Shown here: piece by piece, positions 38,132 to 46,816 of the stretch
Numbering within the stretch: the stretch's first letter is position 1
Layout of the letters: the number at the start of each line of letters is the position of its first letter
Origin: Nocardia rosealba
GTDB taxonomy: Bacteria; Actinomycetota; Actinomycetes; Mycobacteriales; Mycobacteriaceae
Assembly (NCBI RefSeq): GCF_020216065.1
Contig: NZ_JAIWNA010000001.1
Location: 1,432,511 to 1,496,510, forward strand
Length of the DNA stretch: 64,000 nt
Direction of reading: 5' to 3'
Position numbers and translations under genes: made by a program
The notes under the pieces: generated by a model
What the model saw: only the letters and a program-made list of their open reading frames with translations
What the model was told of the DNA's origin: nothing
Database searches by the model: none

Positions 38132-39802
38132 TCAGTGGATTCCTTCGGCGAGCGGCCCCAGCGCGAGGGCGGGCAGGAAGGTGAGCGCGACCAGGATCAC
38201 CGTCACCCCGACCACCAGGCCGACGAACTGCGGCCGGTGGGTGGGCAGGGTGCCGACCGAGGCGGGCGTGTGGCCCTGCGCGGCCAGCGAACCGGCCAGT
38301 GCGAGCACGACGATGATCGGGACGAACCGGCCGAGCAGCATGGCCAGCCCGAGCGCGGTGTTGAACCAGGTGGTGTTGCCGGACAGTCCGGCGAAGGCCG
38401 AACCGTTGTTGTTGGCGGCGGAGGTGAAGGCGTACAGCACTTCCGACAAGCCGTGCGGTCCGCTGTTGAGCATGCTGTCGCGCGGCCCGGGCAGGGCCGT
38501 CGAGACCGAGGTGCCGACCAGCACGATCAGCGGGCTCACCAGGAAATATGTGGCGGCGAGCTTGATTTCGCGCGGCGTGATCTTCTTGCCGAGGTATTCC
38601 GGTGTGCGCCCGACCATCAGGCCCGCGACGAACACCGTGATGACGGCCAGGATCAGCATGCCGTAGAGGCCCGAACCCACCCCGCCGGGCGCGACCTCGC
38701 CCAGCTGCATGTTCACCATGGTCACCAGGCCACCGAGGCTGGTGTAGGAGTCGTGGAAGGAATTCACCGCACCGGTCGAGGTGAGGGTCGTCGCCCCGGC
38801 GAACACGGCCGAATCGGCCACACCGAAGCGGGTTTCCACCCCTTCCATCGACGCACCGACGGCGGTGGGCACGGTTCCGTGGTGTTGCGACTGGAACACA
38901 CTGAGCAACGAAACGCTCACCAGAGCAATGGTTCCCATCACGGCGACGATCGCGTAGCCCTGCTTCGTGCTGCCGACCATGCGCCCGAAGGTGCGCGGCA
39001 GCGAGAACGCGATCAGCATCAGGGCGAAGATCTCCACGAAGTTCGTCCACGTGGTCGGGTTCTCGAACGGGTGCGCGGCATTGGCGTTGTAGAAACCGCC
39101 GCCGTTGGTGCCGAGTTCCTTGATCGCCTCCTGGCTCGCGACGGGGCCGCCGGTGATCGTCTGCGCGGCGCCGCCGAGGGTCTGCGCCACCTGGTCGTGC
39201 AGGTGGAAGTTCTGGATCACCCCGCCGGCCACCAGCACGACCGCGACGACGAACGCGAGCGGCAGCAGGATGCGCACGGTGCCGCGCACCAGGTCGACCC
39301 AGAAATTGCCGAGCTCACCGGTGCGGTGGCGGGCGAAACCACGGACCAGTGCGACGGCCACCGCCATACCCACTGCCGCCGATACGAAGTTCTGCACGGT
39401 CAGCCCGGCCATCTGCACCAGGTGACCCTGGGTCGACTCGCCGGAGTAGTTCTGCCAGTTGGTGTTGGTGACGAAACTGACGGCGGTGTTCCACGCCAGC
39501 GCCGGCGTCATCTCGGTGCCCGGATCGTTCAGGTGCAGCGGCAGCGCGCCCTGGACCAGCTGGAAGAAGAACAAGCCGAGCACACCGACGGCCGAGAAGG
39601 CCAGCACACTGCGGGCGTACACCGGCCAGGTCTGCTCGACCTCGGGCTGCGCGCCGATCGCACGGTAGATCAACCGCTCGGCACGGGAATGCCGTTCGCC
39701 GCTGTACACCCGGTACATGTAGTCACCGAGCGGCACATGTGCCAGTGCCAGCGCGAGTACAAGGGCCGCGAGGAACACGATCCCCGCTGTTGTCGTGGTC
39801 AC
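38132..39802 (-). CDS. kdpA: K+-transporting ATPase potassium-binding subunit KdpA
   Basis: Channel-like subunit with four selectivity-filter repeats, homologous to potassium transporters. The 556-residue product is polytopic and carries [48 protein letters not shown] and [14 protein letters not shown], which are the filter-loop regions. The GTG start follows the kdpF stop directly. GAGAGG, within the end of kdpF, is the ribosome site. Confidence 0.97.
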   Translation of the reverse strand: MTTTTAGIVFLAALVLALALAHVPLGDYMYRVYSGERHSRAERLIYRAIGAQPEVEQTWPVYARSVLAFSAVGVLGLFFFQLVQGALPLHLNDPGTEMTPALAWNTAVSFVTNTNWQNYSGESTQGHLVQMAGLTVQNFVSAAVGMAVAVALVRGFARHRTGELGNFWVDLVRGTVRILLPLAFVVAVVLVAGGVIQNFHLHDQVAQTLGGAAQTITGGPVASQEAIKELGTNGGGFYNANAAHPFENPTTWTNFVEIFALMLIAFSLPRTFGRMVGSTKQGYAIVAVMGTIALVSVSLLSVFQSQHHGTVPTAVGASMEGVETRFGVADSAVFAGATTLTSTGAVNSFHDSYTSLGGLVTMVNMQLGEVAPGGVGSGLYGMLILAVITVFVAGLMVGRTPEYLGKKITPREIKLAATYFLVSPLIVLVGTSVSTALPGPRDSMLNSGPHGLSEVLYAFTSAANNNGSAFAGLSGNTTWFNTALGLAMLLGRFVPIIVVLALAGSLAAQGHTPASVGTLPTHRPQFVGLVVGVTVILVALTFLPALALGPLAEGIH

Positions 39803-39889
39803 CTAGAACCTCTCGGGAAAGAGCAGGGCCGCCACCATGAACACGGCGACACCGGCGGCGAGCACCAGACCGACCAGATTCGCGATCAC
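39803..39889 (-). CDS. kdpF: K+-transporting ATPase small subunit KdpF
   Basis: A 28-residue single-helix peptide, (V)IANLVGLVLAAGVAVFMVAALLFPERF, which stabilises the KdpABC complex. The ending ALLFPERF is the family hallmark. The GTG start at 39889 has GGAGAAGC just upstream and overlaps the stop of the preceding micropeptide by four bases. Its TAG stop abuts the kdpA GTG. Confidence 0.9.
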   Translation of the reverse strand: MIANLVGLVLAAGVAVFMVAALLFPERF

Positions 39890-39969
39890 AGCTTCTCCAT
39901 CCCGCGCTGGATCAGGCCCAGCAGCGCGAAGACCGCCACGGTGAGCACCGTGAACACCACCACAGACAT
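39886..39969 (-). CDS. 27-residue membrane micropeptide at the head of the kdp operon
   Basis: The frame reads MSVVVFTVLTVAVFALLG then LIQRGMEKL: one hydrophobic helix with a basic C-terminus. GGAGG lies six bases before the ATG, a better ribosome site than that of kdpF, and its TGA stop overlaps the kdpF GTG (GTGA), so kdpF translation is probably coupled to it. I do not recognise it as a characterised family. Size, helix and placement suggest an accessory subunit like KdpF or a regulatory leader peptide. Confidence 0.7.
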   Translation of the reverse strand: MSVVVFTVLTVAVFALLGLIQRGMEKL

Positions 39970-39982
39970 GTCCGACCTCCTC

Positions 39983-40001
39983 GCGCCCCACCGTGGGGCG
40001 C
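39983..40001. promoter_or_regulatory. 19-base palindrome upstream of the kdp operon
   Basis: GCGCCCCAC-C-GTGGGGCGC is a perfect inverted repeat ending four bases upstream of the GGAGG ribosome site of the first kdp peptide. It could be an operator, or a hairpin in the 5' leader close to the ribosome site. Confidence 0.45.
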
Positions 40002-40040
40002 CAAGGCGAGTCAAGGCCTTCGGATGGGCGGCACGGGCAT

Positions 40041-40056
40041 TCCTTACGGATCCTTA
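40041..40056. promoter_or_regulatory. candidate KdpE operator: TCCTTA direct repeat, 10-bp period
   Basis: TCCTTA at 40041-40046 and again at 40051-40056, exactly one helical turn apart, in the gap between the divergent kdp operon and kdpD. Tandem half-sites at 10-11 bp are usual for OmpR/PhoB-type regulators such as KdpE. On the minus strand the two copies read TAAGGA, also -10-like. Confidence 0.4.
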
Positions 40057-40114
40057 GCGCACCGAGGCGCCGCCTTTGCGGGTTGTTGACGGTGCACCGG
40101 GCGATGATGAACCG

Positions 40115-42637
40115 GTGAAACGCGGTCGACTACGCATCTACCTGGGTGCCGCACCCGGCGTCGGCAAGACCTACGCCATGCTCGGTGAGGCACACCGGCG
40201 ACTCGAGCGTGGCCGCGATGTGGTCGCGGGCGTGGTGGAGACCCACGGGCGGGCGAAGACCGCCCAGCTGCTCGACGGGATCGAGCGGATCCCGCCGAAG
40301 GCCGTGCCATACCGAGGCACCGAACTGCCCGAGCTCGACGTCGACGCGGTGCTCGCGCGCAAGCCCGCCGTGGTGCTCGTCGACGAACTCGCCCACACCA
40401 ACGCCCCGGGCAGTGCGCACGAGAAACGCTGGCAGGACGTGGAGGCGATTCTCGATGCGGGGATCGACGTCATCTCCACGGTGAACGTGCAGCACCTCGA
40501 GAGCCTCAACGATGTGGTCGCCCAGATCACCGGCATCGAACAGCGCGAGACCGTACCCGACGCGGTGGTACGCGGGGCCGACCAGGTGGAACTCGTCGAT
40601 CTGACACCGGAAGCGCTGCGGCGCAGGCTTTCCCACGGCAACGTCTACGCCGCGGACAAGGTCGACGCGGCGTTGCGGAACTACTTCCGGCCCGGAAACC
40701 TCACGGCCCTGCGCGAACTCGCGCTGCTGTGGTTGGCCGACCAGGTCGACGCGGCACTCGCGAAGTACCGGGCCGACCACGACATCACCGAGCTGTGGGA
40801 AGCGCGCGAACGCGTGGTCGTCGCGGTGACCGGTGGTCCCGAATCGGAGACCGTGGTGCGCCGGGCCGGGCGGATCGCCTCGAAATCCAGCGCGGAACTC
40901 GTGGTGGTGCACGTGGTCCGGGGCGACGGGCTGGCCGGGGTGTCCACGCAACGCCTGGCGCGGCTGCGTGAACTCGCCGCCGCGCTCGGCGCCTCGCTGC
41001 ACACCGTCACCGGCGACGACGTGCCGACGGCACTGCTGGAATTCGCGCGCGAGGTCAACGCCACGCAGCTGGTACTCGGCACCTCGCGGCGCTCGCGTTG
41101 GGCCCGGATACTGGACGAGGGCATCGGCTCCACCGTGGTGCAACGCTCGGGCAAGATCGACGTGCACATGGTGACCCACGAGGAAGCCAACCGTGGAGTC
41201 CGGCGCAATCCGCTGCGAACACGCCAACCCGTGGTCGCCTGGGTTGCTGCCTTGCTCGTGCCCACGCTGGTGAGCGTGCTCTGCTGGGCGGTGCTCGACC
41301 GGCATCTGCAACTCGGTGGGCTCAGCGCGATGTTCTTCGTCGGGGTCGTCGCGGTCGCGCTGCTCGGTGGGGTGCTGCCCGCGAGCGCCTCGGCTCTGCT
41401 GTCGGGGCTGCTGCTGAACTGGTTCTTCACCACGCCGCGCTACAGCCTCACCATCGCCGAACCGGACAACTTCGTCACCGTGGTCGTGCTGTTGATCGTG
41501 GCGGTGGCGGTGGCGGCGCTCGTCGACCTCGCGGCGAAGCGAACCAGGCAGGCGCGCAAGGCATCTCGCCAGGCCGAGCTGCTCACCCTGTTCGCCGGGG
41601 CGGTGCTGCACGGCGCCGACCTACCGCGTCTGCTCGAACAGGTCCGCGAGGTCTACGGGCAACGCGCGGTGAGCCTGCGCTGCGGTGACGAAGTGGTCGC
41701 CTCGGTCGGAGCCGACCCGCCGCATCGGGTCGCCGACGCGGCGACCGCGATCGAAGCGGGCGACGCGACCGGCGTGCTGCTGCTTGCCGGGCATCCGCTC
41801 GATCCGGGGGAGCGGCCCGTGCTCAACGCGGTGGCGAACCAGGCCGTCGGCTTGGTGCGTCAGCAGCGCCTCACCGAAGAGGCCGGGGCGGCGGCCGCAC
41901 TGCTCGAAGCCGACCGGCTGCGACGCGCGTTGCTGTCGGCGGTGAGCCACGACCTGCGCACCCCGCTGGCCGGGGCCAAGGCGGCGGTGTCGAGTCTGCG
42001 CAGCGACGACGTGGAGTTCTCGCCCGAGGACACCGGCGAACTGCTCGAGGCCATCGAGGAATCCGTCGACCAGCTCACCGCGCTGGTCGGCAACCTGCTC
42101 GATTCGTCGCGGCTGGCGGTCGGGGTGGTCACGCCGCAGACGCGGCAGGTGTATCTGGACGAGGCGGTGCATCGGGCGCTCGTCAGCGTGGGTATGGGGA
42201 CGAGGGGGCTGCGGCGTGCGGCGATGGACCGGGTGACGGTGGAGGTCGGTGAGATCTCGGTGTCGGCCGACAGCGGATTGCTCGAACGAGTACTGGCGAA
42301 TCTGCTGGACAACGCCCTGCGCCACGCCGGACGCGACACGCCCGTGCGCGTGACCGCTGACCGCGTGGGCGACCGGGTCGTCGTCGCGGTGGTCGACACC
42401 GGGCCGGGCGTGCCCGCGGGTAGCGAGGAGCACCTGTTCGAACCGTTCCAACGACTCGGGGACCGCGACAACACCACCGGCGTCGGCCTGGGACTGTCGG
42501 TGGTCCGCGGTTTCGCCGAGGCCATGGGCGGTACCGTCCACGCCGAACCCACGCCAGGCGGCGGACTGACAGTGCTGCTCGACCTGCCCGCCGGTGCGTC
42601 TGCTTCGACCGCCCCCGCCGTGCGACGAGGAAAGTGA
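40115..42637 (+). CDS. kdpD: osmosensitive K+ channel histidine kinase KdpD
   Basis: Sensor kinase for potassium limitation and turgor. The 840-residue product starts with the KdpD N-terminal domain (RLRIYLGAAPGVGKTYAML, a Walker A motif; VDELAHTNAPGS, Walker B). A USP-like domain follows (ERVVVAVTGGPESETVVRRA). Four transmembrane helices come next (about 365-470), then a GAF-like region and the kinase core, with the H-box LSAVSHDLRTPLAGAK, N-box NLLDNALRHAG and G-box GVGLGLSVVRGF. The GTG at 40115 is preferred to a TTG 13 codons earlier; neither has a good ribosome site. The stop is four bases before kdpE. Confidence 0.95.
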   Translation: MKRGRLRIYLGAAPGVGKTYAMLGEAHRRLERGRDVVAGVVETHGRAKTAQLLDGIERIPPKAVPYRGTELPELDVDAVLARKPAVVLVDELAHTNAPGSAHEKRWQDVEAILDAGIDVISTVNVQHLESLNDVVAQITGIEQRETVPDAVVRGADQVELVDLTPEALRRRLSHGNVYAADKVDAALRNYFRPGNLTALRELALLWLADQVDAALAKYRADHDITELWEARERVVVAVTGGPESETVVRRAGRIASKSSAELVVVHVVRGDGLAGVSTQRLARLRELAAALGASLHTVTGDDVPTALLEFAREVNATQLVLGTSRRSRWARILDEGIGSTVVQRSGKIDVHMVTHEEANRGVRRNPLRTRQPVVAWVAALLVPTLVSVLCWAVLDRHLQLGGLSAMFFVGVVAVALLGGVLPASASALLSGLLLNWFFTTPRYSLTIAEPDNFVTVVVLLIVAVAVAALVDLAAKRTRQARKASRQAELLTLFAGAVLHGADLPRLLEQVREVYGQRAVSLRCGDEVVASVGADPPHRVADAATAIEAGDATGVLLLAGHPLDPGERPVLNAVANQAVGLVRQQRLTEEAGAAAALLEADRLRRALLSAVSHDLRTPLAGAKAAVSSLRSDDVEFSPEDTGELLEAIEESVDQLTALVGNLLDSSRLAVGVVTPQTRQVYLDEAVHRALVSVGMGTRGLRRAAMDRVTVEVGEISVSADSGLLERVLANLLDNALRHAGRDTPVRVTADRVGDRVVVAVVDTGPGVPAGSEEHLFEPFQRLGDRDNTTGVGLGLSVVRGFAEAMGGTVHAEPTPGGGLTVLLDLPAGASASTAPAVRRGK

Positions 42638-42641
42638 GGAC

Positions 42642-43382
42642 ATGAGCAACTCATCGGGGACGGACGCGCCGCAGCCCGGCGATTCCCGGTCGGCCGGGCC
42701 CACCACCCGCGTGCTCGTCGTCGACGACGAGCCGCAGATCGTGCGCGCGCTGCGGATCAACCTGTCGGTGCGTGGGTACGAGGTGTTCACCGCGGGCAAC
42801 GGCGCCGCCGCGTTACGCGTGGCCGCGGAGAAGCAGCCGCACGTGGTCATTCTCGACCTGGGCCTGCCCGATCTCGACGGCATCGAGGTGCTCGCCGGGC
42901 TGCGCGGGTGGACCTCGGCGCCGGTGATCGTGCTCTCGGCGCGCACCGATTCGGCCGACAAGGTGGAGGCGCTCGACGCGGGCGCCGACGACTACGTCAC
43001 CAAGCCGTTCGGGATGGACGAACTGCTGGCCCGGCTGCGGGCGGCGGTCCGGCGCGGTGCGGGGGCGGCCGACGAGGCGGAACCGGTGGTTGTCACCGAT
43101 TCCTTCACCGTCGACCTGGCCACCAAACAGGTCACCAAGAACGGCACGCCCGTCCACCTGACCCCCACCGAATGGGGGATGCTCGAGATGCTGGTCCGCC
43201 ATCGCGGAAAACTGGTGGGCCGCAAGGAATTACTGCGCGAGGTGTGGGGCCCGGCGTATGCCACCGAAACCCACTATCTGCGGGTCTATCTGGCCCAGCT
43301 GCGCCGCAAACTCGAAGACGACCCCGCCCATCCCCGCCACCTGCTCACCGAGCCGGGGATGGGCTACCGCTTCCACCAGTGA
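42642..43382 (+). CDS. kdpE: response regulator KdpE
   Basis: OmpR-family regulator phosphorylated by KdpD, which turns on kdpFABC. The receiver domain has the acidic pair VVDDE at 27-30, phospho-acceptor Asp about residue 72 (HVVILDLGLPDLDG) and lysine in DDYVTKPFGMDELLAR. The C-terminal winged helix ends YLRVYLAQLRRKLEDDP and GMGYRFHQ. The ATG at 42642 follows GTGAGGA. An N-terminal 20-residue disordered extension precedes the receiver. Confidence 0.95.
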   Translation: MSNSSGTDAPQPGDSRSAGPTTRVLVVDDEPQIVRALRINLSVRGYEVFTAGNGAAALRVAAEKQPHVVILDLGLPDLDGIEVLAGLRGWTSAPVIVLSARTDSADKVEALDAGADDYVTKPFGMDELLARLRAAVRRGAGAADEAEPVVVTDSFTVDLATKQVTKNGTPVHLTPTEWGMLEMLVRHRGKLVGRKELLREVWGPAYATETHYLRVYLAQLRRKLEDDPAHPRHLLTEPGMGYRFHQ

Positions 43383-43572
43383 CACGGTTCGCCCAGGCGC
43401 GGCGCAGGAGTCCGGCCTCGAGCCGAGCGCATGGCCGCGGCCGCACCTGTGCCTTTCGAAACCGGACTTGCCTCAGTGGGGTAGTGCGCGGCGTCACTCA
43501 CCGGAATGACGATCGAGGCGCCGACGTTCCCAGGCGTGAGTTGTTCCCCACGAGGATGGCAGGATCAGGCCC

Positions 43573-44019
43573 ATGTCAGTTGAGCAGAATGCACCCGTGA
43601 CCACCGCGCCCGTCGAACTATGGGTCGAGCGCACCGGCACGCGGGCCTACACCGGACGTAGCAACCGTGGCGCCGAGGTGCTGATCGCCTCGCAGGGTGT
43701 GCCCGGCGCGTTCACCCCCGGTGAGCTGCTGAAGATCGCCCTCGCCGCGTGCACCGGGCTCAGTTCCGACCTGCCGCTCTCGCGTCGCCTCGGCGACGAC
43801 TTCGACGCGACCATCCGCGTCTCCGGCGACGCCGACCGCGAGAACGAGCTGTACCCGCAGCTCGACGAGGTGTTCGAGCTCGATCTGTCCGAACTCGACG
43901 AAGAGGCCCGCGAACGACTGCTGGTCACCGTGCAGCGCGCCGTCGACAAGGTGTGCACCGTCGGTCGCACACTCAAGGCGGGCACCAAGGTGACCTTGAA
44001 CTTCGACATCGACGCCTGA
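43573..44019 (+). CDS. OsmC family peroxiredoxin-like protein
   Basis: A 148-residue thiol peroxidase of the OsmC/Ohr fold, in the place of M. tuberculosis Rv2923c. The two redox cysteines sit where expected, the first in ALAACTGLSSD and the second in AVDKVCTVGRTLKAG. It would detoxify organic hydroperoxides with dihydrolipoyl-type reductants, by family analogy. It lies 15 bases upstream of acyP and restarts the conserved backbone after the kdp block. Confidence 0.88.
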   Translation: MSVEQNAPVTTAPVELWVERTGTRAYTGRSNRGAEVLIASQGVPGAFTPGELLKIALAACTGLSSDLPLSRRLGDDFDATIRVSGDADRENELYPQLDEVFELDLSELDEEARERLLVTVQRAVDKVCTVGRTLKAGTKVTLNFDIDA

Positions 44020-44034
44020 CCCCGAGGAGCCGTT

Positions 44035-44313
44035 GTGACCGAACCTGTCCGACTGTCCGCGTGGGTCCACGGGTACGTCCAGGGTGTGGGTTTCCGCTGG
44101 TGGACACGCTCGCGCGCACTGGAGCTCGGCCTCACCGGGTACGCGCGCAACCACGCCGACGGACGGGTCCACGTGGTGGCCGAGGGACAACGAAGCTCGG
44201 GCGAGAAGCTGCTGGAGCTGCTACGGTCCGGCAAGGCGCCTGGGCGGGTCGACCTGGTTGTGGAAAGCTGGGAGCCCGCGCGCGGTGACATGACCGGATT
44301 CGAGGAGCGGTAG
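44035..44313 (+). CDS. acyP: acylphosphatase
   Basis: Hydrolyses acyl phosphates. The 92-residue product has the family signature GYVQGVGFRWW with the phosphate-binding Arg at residue 21 and the catalytic Asn at 39 (GYARNHADG). The GTG start has GAGGAG upstream. In M. tuberculosis acyP lies directly before smc; here four genes separate them. Confidence 0.95.
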   Translation: MTEPVRLSAWVHGYVQGVGFRWWTRSRALELGLTGYARNHADGRVHVVAEGQRSSGEKLLELLRSGKAPGRVDLVVESWEPARGDMTGFEER

Positions 44314-44338
44314 AAGTGACTTCGGGGGTTAGGCGGCA

Positions 44339-45040
44339 GTGAGCACACACAACCCTGGTTCGCCCGACCAGCCGGACCAGCCGGGCGGATCCTCGCCCTG
44401 GACCCCGCCCGACTCCGGAGCGGGCCCGACCCCGCCGGAACAACCCGCGGGCACGCCGCCCACCTGGCCGCCGCCACCGCAACAACCGCCGCAACCACGT
44501 CCCGGCCGAATGGACAGGCAGGAACCGGGCCGCACCCAGCCCCGCCCGCCGACGGTCGCCGAGGCACGCGCGCGCGAGAAGGCACGCAATCAGGCCGAGC
44601 AGGCCGAACGCGCCGCCGCCGAAGCCGCGGAAGCCAAGCGCCGCACCAGGAAACGGGTGATGATCGGCGGTGTCGCCGTGGTCGGAGTCGCGGCCCTCGT
44701 CGGCGGCGGCTACCTCGCCTACCGGGCGGTCAACGCCCCCGAACAGGTCACCGCCTCCTGCGTGCAGATCGACCAGAACGGCCAGGAGGTCGTCGTCCCG
44801 GACGAGCACTGCGGCGACGGCAAGACCAACTTCCGCAGCGACAACTCCGGTGGCATGGGCAGCCTGATCCTGCTCGGGTGGCCGCAGTACCGCTACCACT
44901 ACGGCGGCAACGCCACCATCGGCCGGCCGCCGAGCGGGGGCACCACGGTGAAACCGCGCAACGCCGAGATCAAGACCAAGTCCGGCACCACCGTTCAGCG
45001 CGGCGGCCTGGGCAGCAAGTCCGGCGGGAGTGGTTCCTAG
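44339..45040 (+). CDS. tail-anchored protein with YgiB/DUF1190-like C-terminus (module gene 1)
   Basis: A 233-residue protein. Residues 1-70 are Pro/Gly-rich and disordered and 72-105 form a basic Ala/Glu/Arg helix. One transmembrane helix follows at about 107-129. The outside part has two cysteines (141, 158), then SLILLGWPQYRYHYGG, and ends TTVQRGGLGSKSGGSGS. The TTV-x-RGG-[FL]-G tail closely resembles, from memory, the end of E. coli YgiB (DUF1190), whose gene precedes ygiC, a relative of the next gene here. The stop shares its last base with the next GTG. The rest of the protein is not similar to YgiB, so the family call is tentative. Confidence 0.7.
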   Translation: MSTHNPGSPDQPDQPGGSSPWTPPDSGAGPTPPEQPAGTPPTWPPPPQQPPQPRPGRMDRQEPGRTQPRPPTVAEARAREKARNQAEQAERAAAEAAEAKRRTRKRVMIGGVAVVGVAALVGGGYLAYRAVNAPEQVTASCVQIDQNGQEVVVPDEHCGDGKTNFRSDNSGGMGSLILLGWPQYRYHYGGNATIGRPPSGGTTVKPRNAEIKTKSGTTVQRGGLGSKSGGSGS

Positions 45041-46203
45041 TGCGACGTGTCGCGAGTACGCCACGGCCGGGCTGGCAGCAGATCATCGAAAGCCAGGGGC
45101 TCGTCTACGGCGTGCCCGGCCGCGATGCCAGCGGCCAGCCACGGCCCTACTGGGACGAATCGGTGCACTACGAGTTCTCGATGGACGAGATCCTCGCGCT
45201 GGAAGCCGATGTGGAACTGCTGCAGTCGATGTGTCTGCACGCGGCCGAACACGTGGTTCTCACCGAGCGGTACGCCGATTTCGGTCTGCCGGAATGGAGT
45301 TGGGGCCCGATCGCCGAATCCTGGCGCCGCAGCGACCCTTACGTGTACGGCCGGTTCGACCTGCGCTACGACGCGCGCCGCCCAGCCAAACTGCTCGAGT
45401 ACAACGCCGACACCCCCACCTCGCTGCTCGAAGCCGCCATCATCCAATGGCACTGGTTGCAGCAGGTGTATCCCGGTGGGGACCAATGGAATTCACTGCA
45501 CGAGAAGCTGGTGGAGCGCTGGGGCGAGCTGCGTGATGTGCTGCCCGGCACCGAACTGCACTTCACCTGGTCGGGTGCCGACGCCACCGGTGAGGACAAC
45601 GTCACCACCGCCTACATGCAGGAAACCGCCGCCGAGGCGGGCTTCGACACCGTCGCGCTGCCGATCGAGGAGGTCGGTTTCGACACCGAACTCGGCCGGT
45701 TCGTCGACCTCGCCGAGGCGCCCATCGAATCGGTCTTCAAGCTCTACCCCTGGGAATGGATCCTCGACGACGACTTCGGCAAACGCGTCGTCGCGAGCAT
45801 CCCGCAGACCGCCTGGATCGAACCACTGTGGACCACCCTGCTGAGCAACAAGGCGCTGCTGGCGATCCTGTGGGAGATGTATCCCGGCCACCCGAACCTG
45901 TTGCCCGCCTACCTCGACGACCCGCACGAGCTCACCGAATACATCCGCAAACCCAAGCTCGGCCGTGAAGGCGCCAACATGACCATCGTCGGTCCCGGCA
46001 TGGAGACCGCGACCGGTGGGGTGTACGGCGCCGAGGGCTTCGTCTACCAATTGCTCGACCCGCTCCCGGAATTCGACGGCATGCGTCCCGTGCTCGGGGC
46101 GTGGGTCGTCGGTGACAACGCCGCCGGGCTCGGTATCCGCGAGACCGCGGGCCTCATCACCGATGACGGCGCCGCGTTCGTCCCGCACCGCATCGTCGAC
46201 TGA
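45040..46203 (+). CDS. glutathionylspermidine-synthase-like ATP-grasp ligase (YgiC/YjfC type, module gene 2)
   Basis: A 387-residue ATP-grasp amide ligase of the GspS C-terminal family without the amidase domain; E. coli YgiC is the same size. Motifs: RFDLRYD (105-111), EYNADTPTS (120-128), IEPLWTTLLSNKALLAILWE (260-279), HPNLLPA (284-290) and KPKLGREGAN (304-313), the ATP loop. By family it should join an amine to a carboxylate through an acyl-phosphate, but actinomycetes lack the glutathione-spermidine couple, so the substrate is unknown. GTG 45040 overlaps the previous stop by one base. It has no signal or membrane helix. Confidence 0.88.
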   Translation: MRRVASTPRPGWQQIIESQGLVYGVPGRDASGQPRPYWDESVHYEFSMDEILALEADVELLQSMCLHAAEHVVLTERYADFGLPEWSWGPIAESWRRSDPYVYGRFDLRYDARRPAKLLEYNADTPTSLLEAAIIQWHWLQQVYPGGDQWNSLHEKLVERWGELRDVLPGTELHFTWSGADATGEDNVTTAYMQETAAEAGFDTVALPIEEVGFDTELGRFVDLAEAPIESVFKLYPWEWILDDDFGKRVVASIPQTAWIEPLWTTLLSNKALLAILWEMYPGHPNLLPAYLDDPHELTEYIRKPKLGREGANMTIVGPGMETATGGVYGAEGFVYQLLDPLPEFDGMRPVLGAWVVGDNAAGLGIRETAGLITDDGAAFVPHRIVD

Positions 46204-46230
46204 CCACAACACTGTTTCGAAAGGACCACG

Positions 46231-46686
46231 ATGACCGCCCTCGCCCTGGAATCGGGTTATTGGAGTGCGCTCGGTGAAGGCGTCGGCGCCATCATCCTGT
46301 ACTGCCTGATCGGCCTGATCCTGATGCTGATCGGATTCTTCGCCATCGACCTGACCACTCCCGGCAAGCTGCGCGACCTGGTGATCGCGGGCAAGCCCAA
46401 CGCGATCATCGTCTCGGCAGCGGGCATGATCAGCATGGCGTTCATCGTCGTGTTCGCGGTGCTGGCCACCGATCCGGGCGCCAAACTGACGCAGGGGCTG
46501 ATCACGGCGGTCGTGTTCGGTCTGGTCGGCATCGTCGCGCAGGTGATCTCGGTGCGCGTGGTCGAGAAGGTCACCGGCATCGACATCGGCCGCACCCTGC
46601 ACGCCGACACCTACACCCCCGAGGTCCTCGTCGTGGCCGCCGCCCACTTCGCCCTGGGCTTGGTGGTGGCGTTCGCGATCCTCTGA
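46231..46686 (+). CDS. DUF350 family membrane protein (module gene 3)
   Basis: A 151-residue protein with four predicted helices (about 18-40, 57-79, 90-112, 131-151). The first is followed by FFAIDLTTPGKL, the DUF350 pattern also found in E. coli YjfL, which sits in a cluster with YjfM (DUF1190) and YjfC (ATP-grasp). AAAGGA precedes the ATG; the gap from the ligase gene is 27 bases. Function unknown. The recurring company of DUF350 with a GspS-like ligase argues for a membrane-linked process. Confidence 0.88.
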   Translation: MTALALESGYWSALGEGVGAIILYCLIGLILMLIGFFAIDLTTPGKLRDLVIAGKPNAIIVSAAGMISMAFIVVFAVLATDPGAKLTQGLITAVVFGLVGIVAQVISVRVVEKVTGIDIGRTLHADTYTPEVLVVAAAHFALGLVVAFAIL

Positions 46687-46816
46687 CCCGCCTCCCCGCG
46701 AATTCTGGCCAGACTCAGGGGCGGTGAGACTCGGGACGCGGCCGACGGTGTCGCGTTGTGTCGGGTCAGCCCGTCCCCGGTGAGTTACCCATGTCCTTGC
46801 GATGGCGGTTGTTGCG

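Noticed and set aside
37118..40057. Open frame of 979 codons on the plus strand across kdpBA
   Set aside because: It is antisense to genes with complete catalytic motifs. Its composition (runs of Asp/Gly/His/Arg) is what the complement of GC-rich codons gives.
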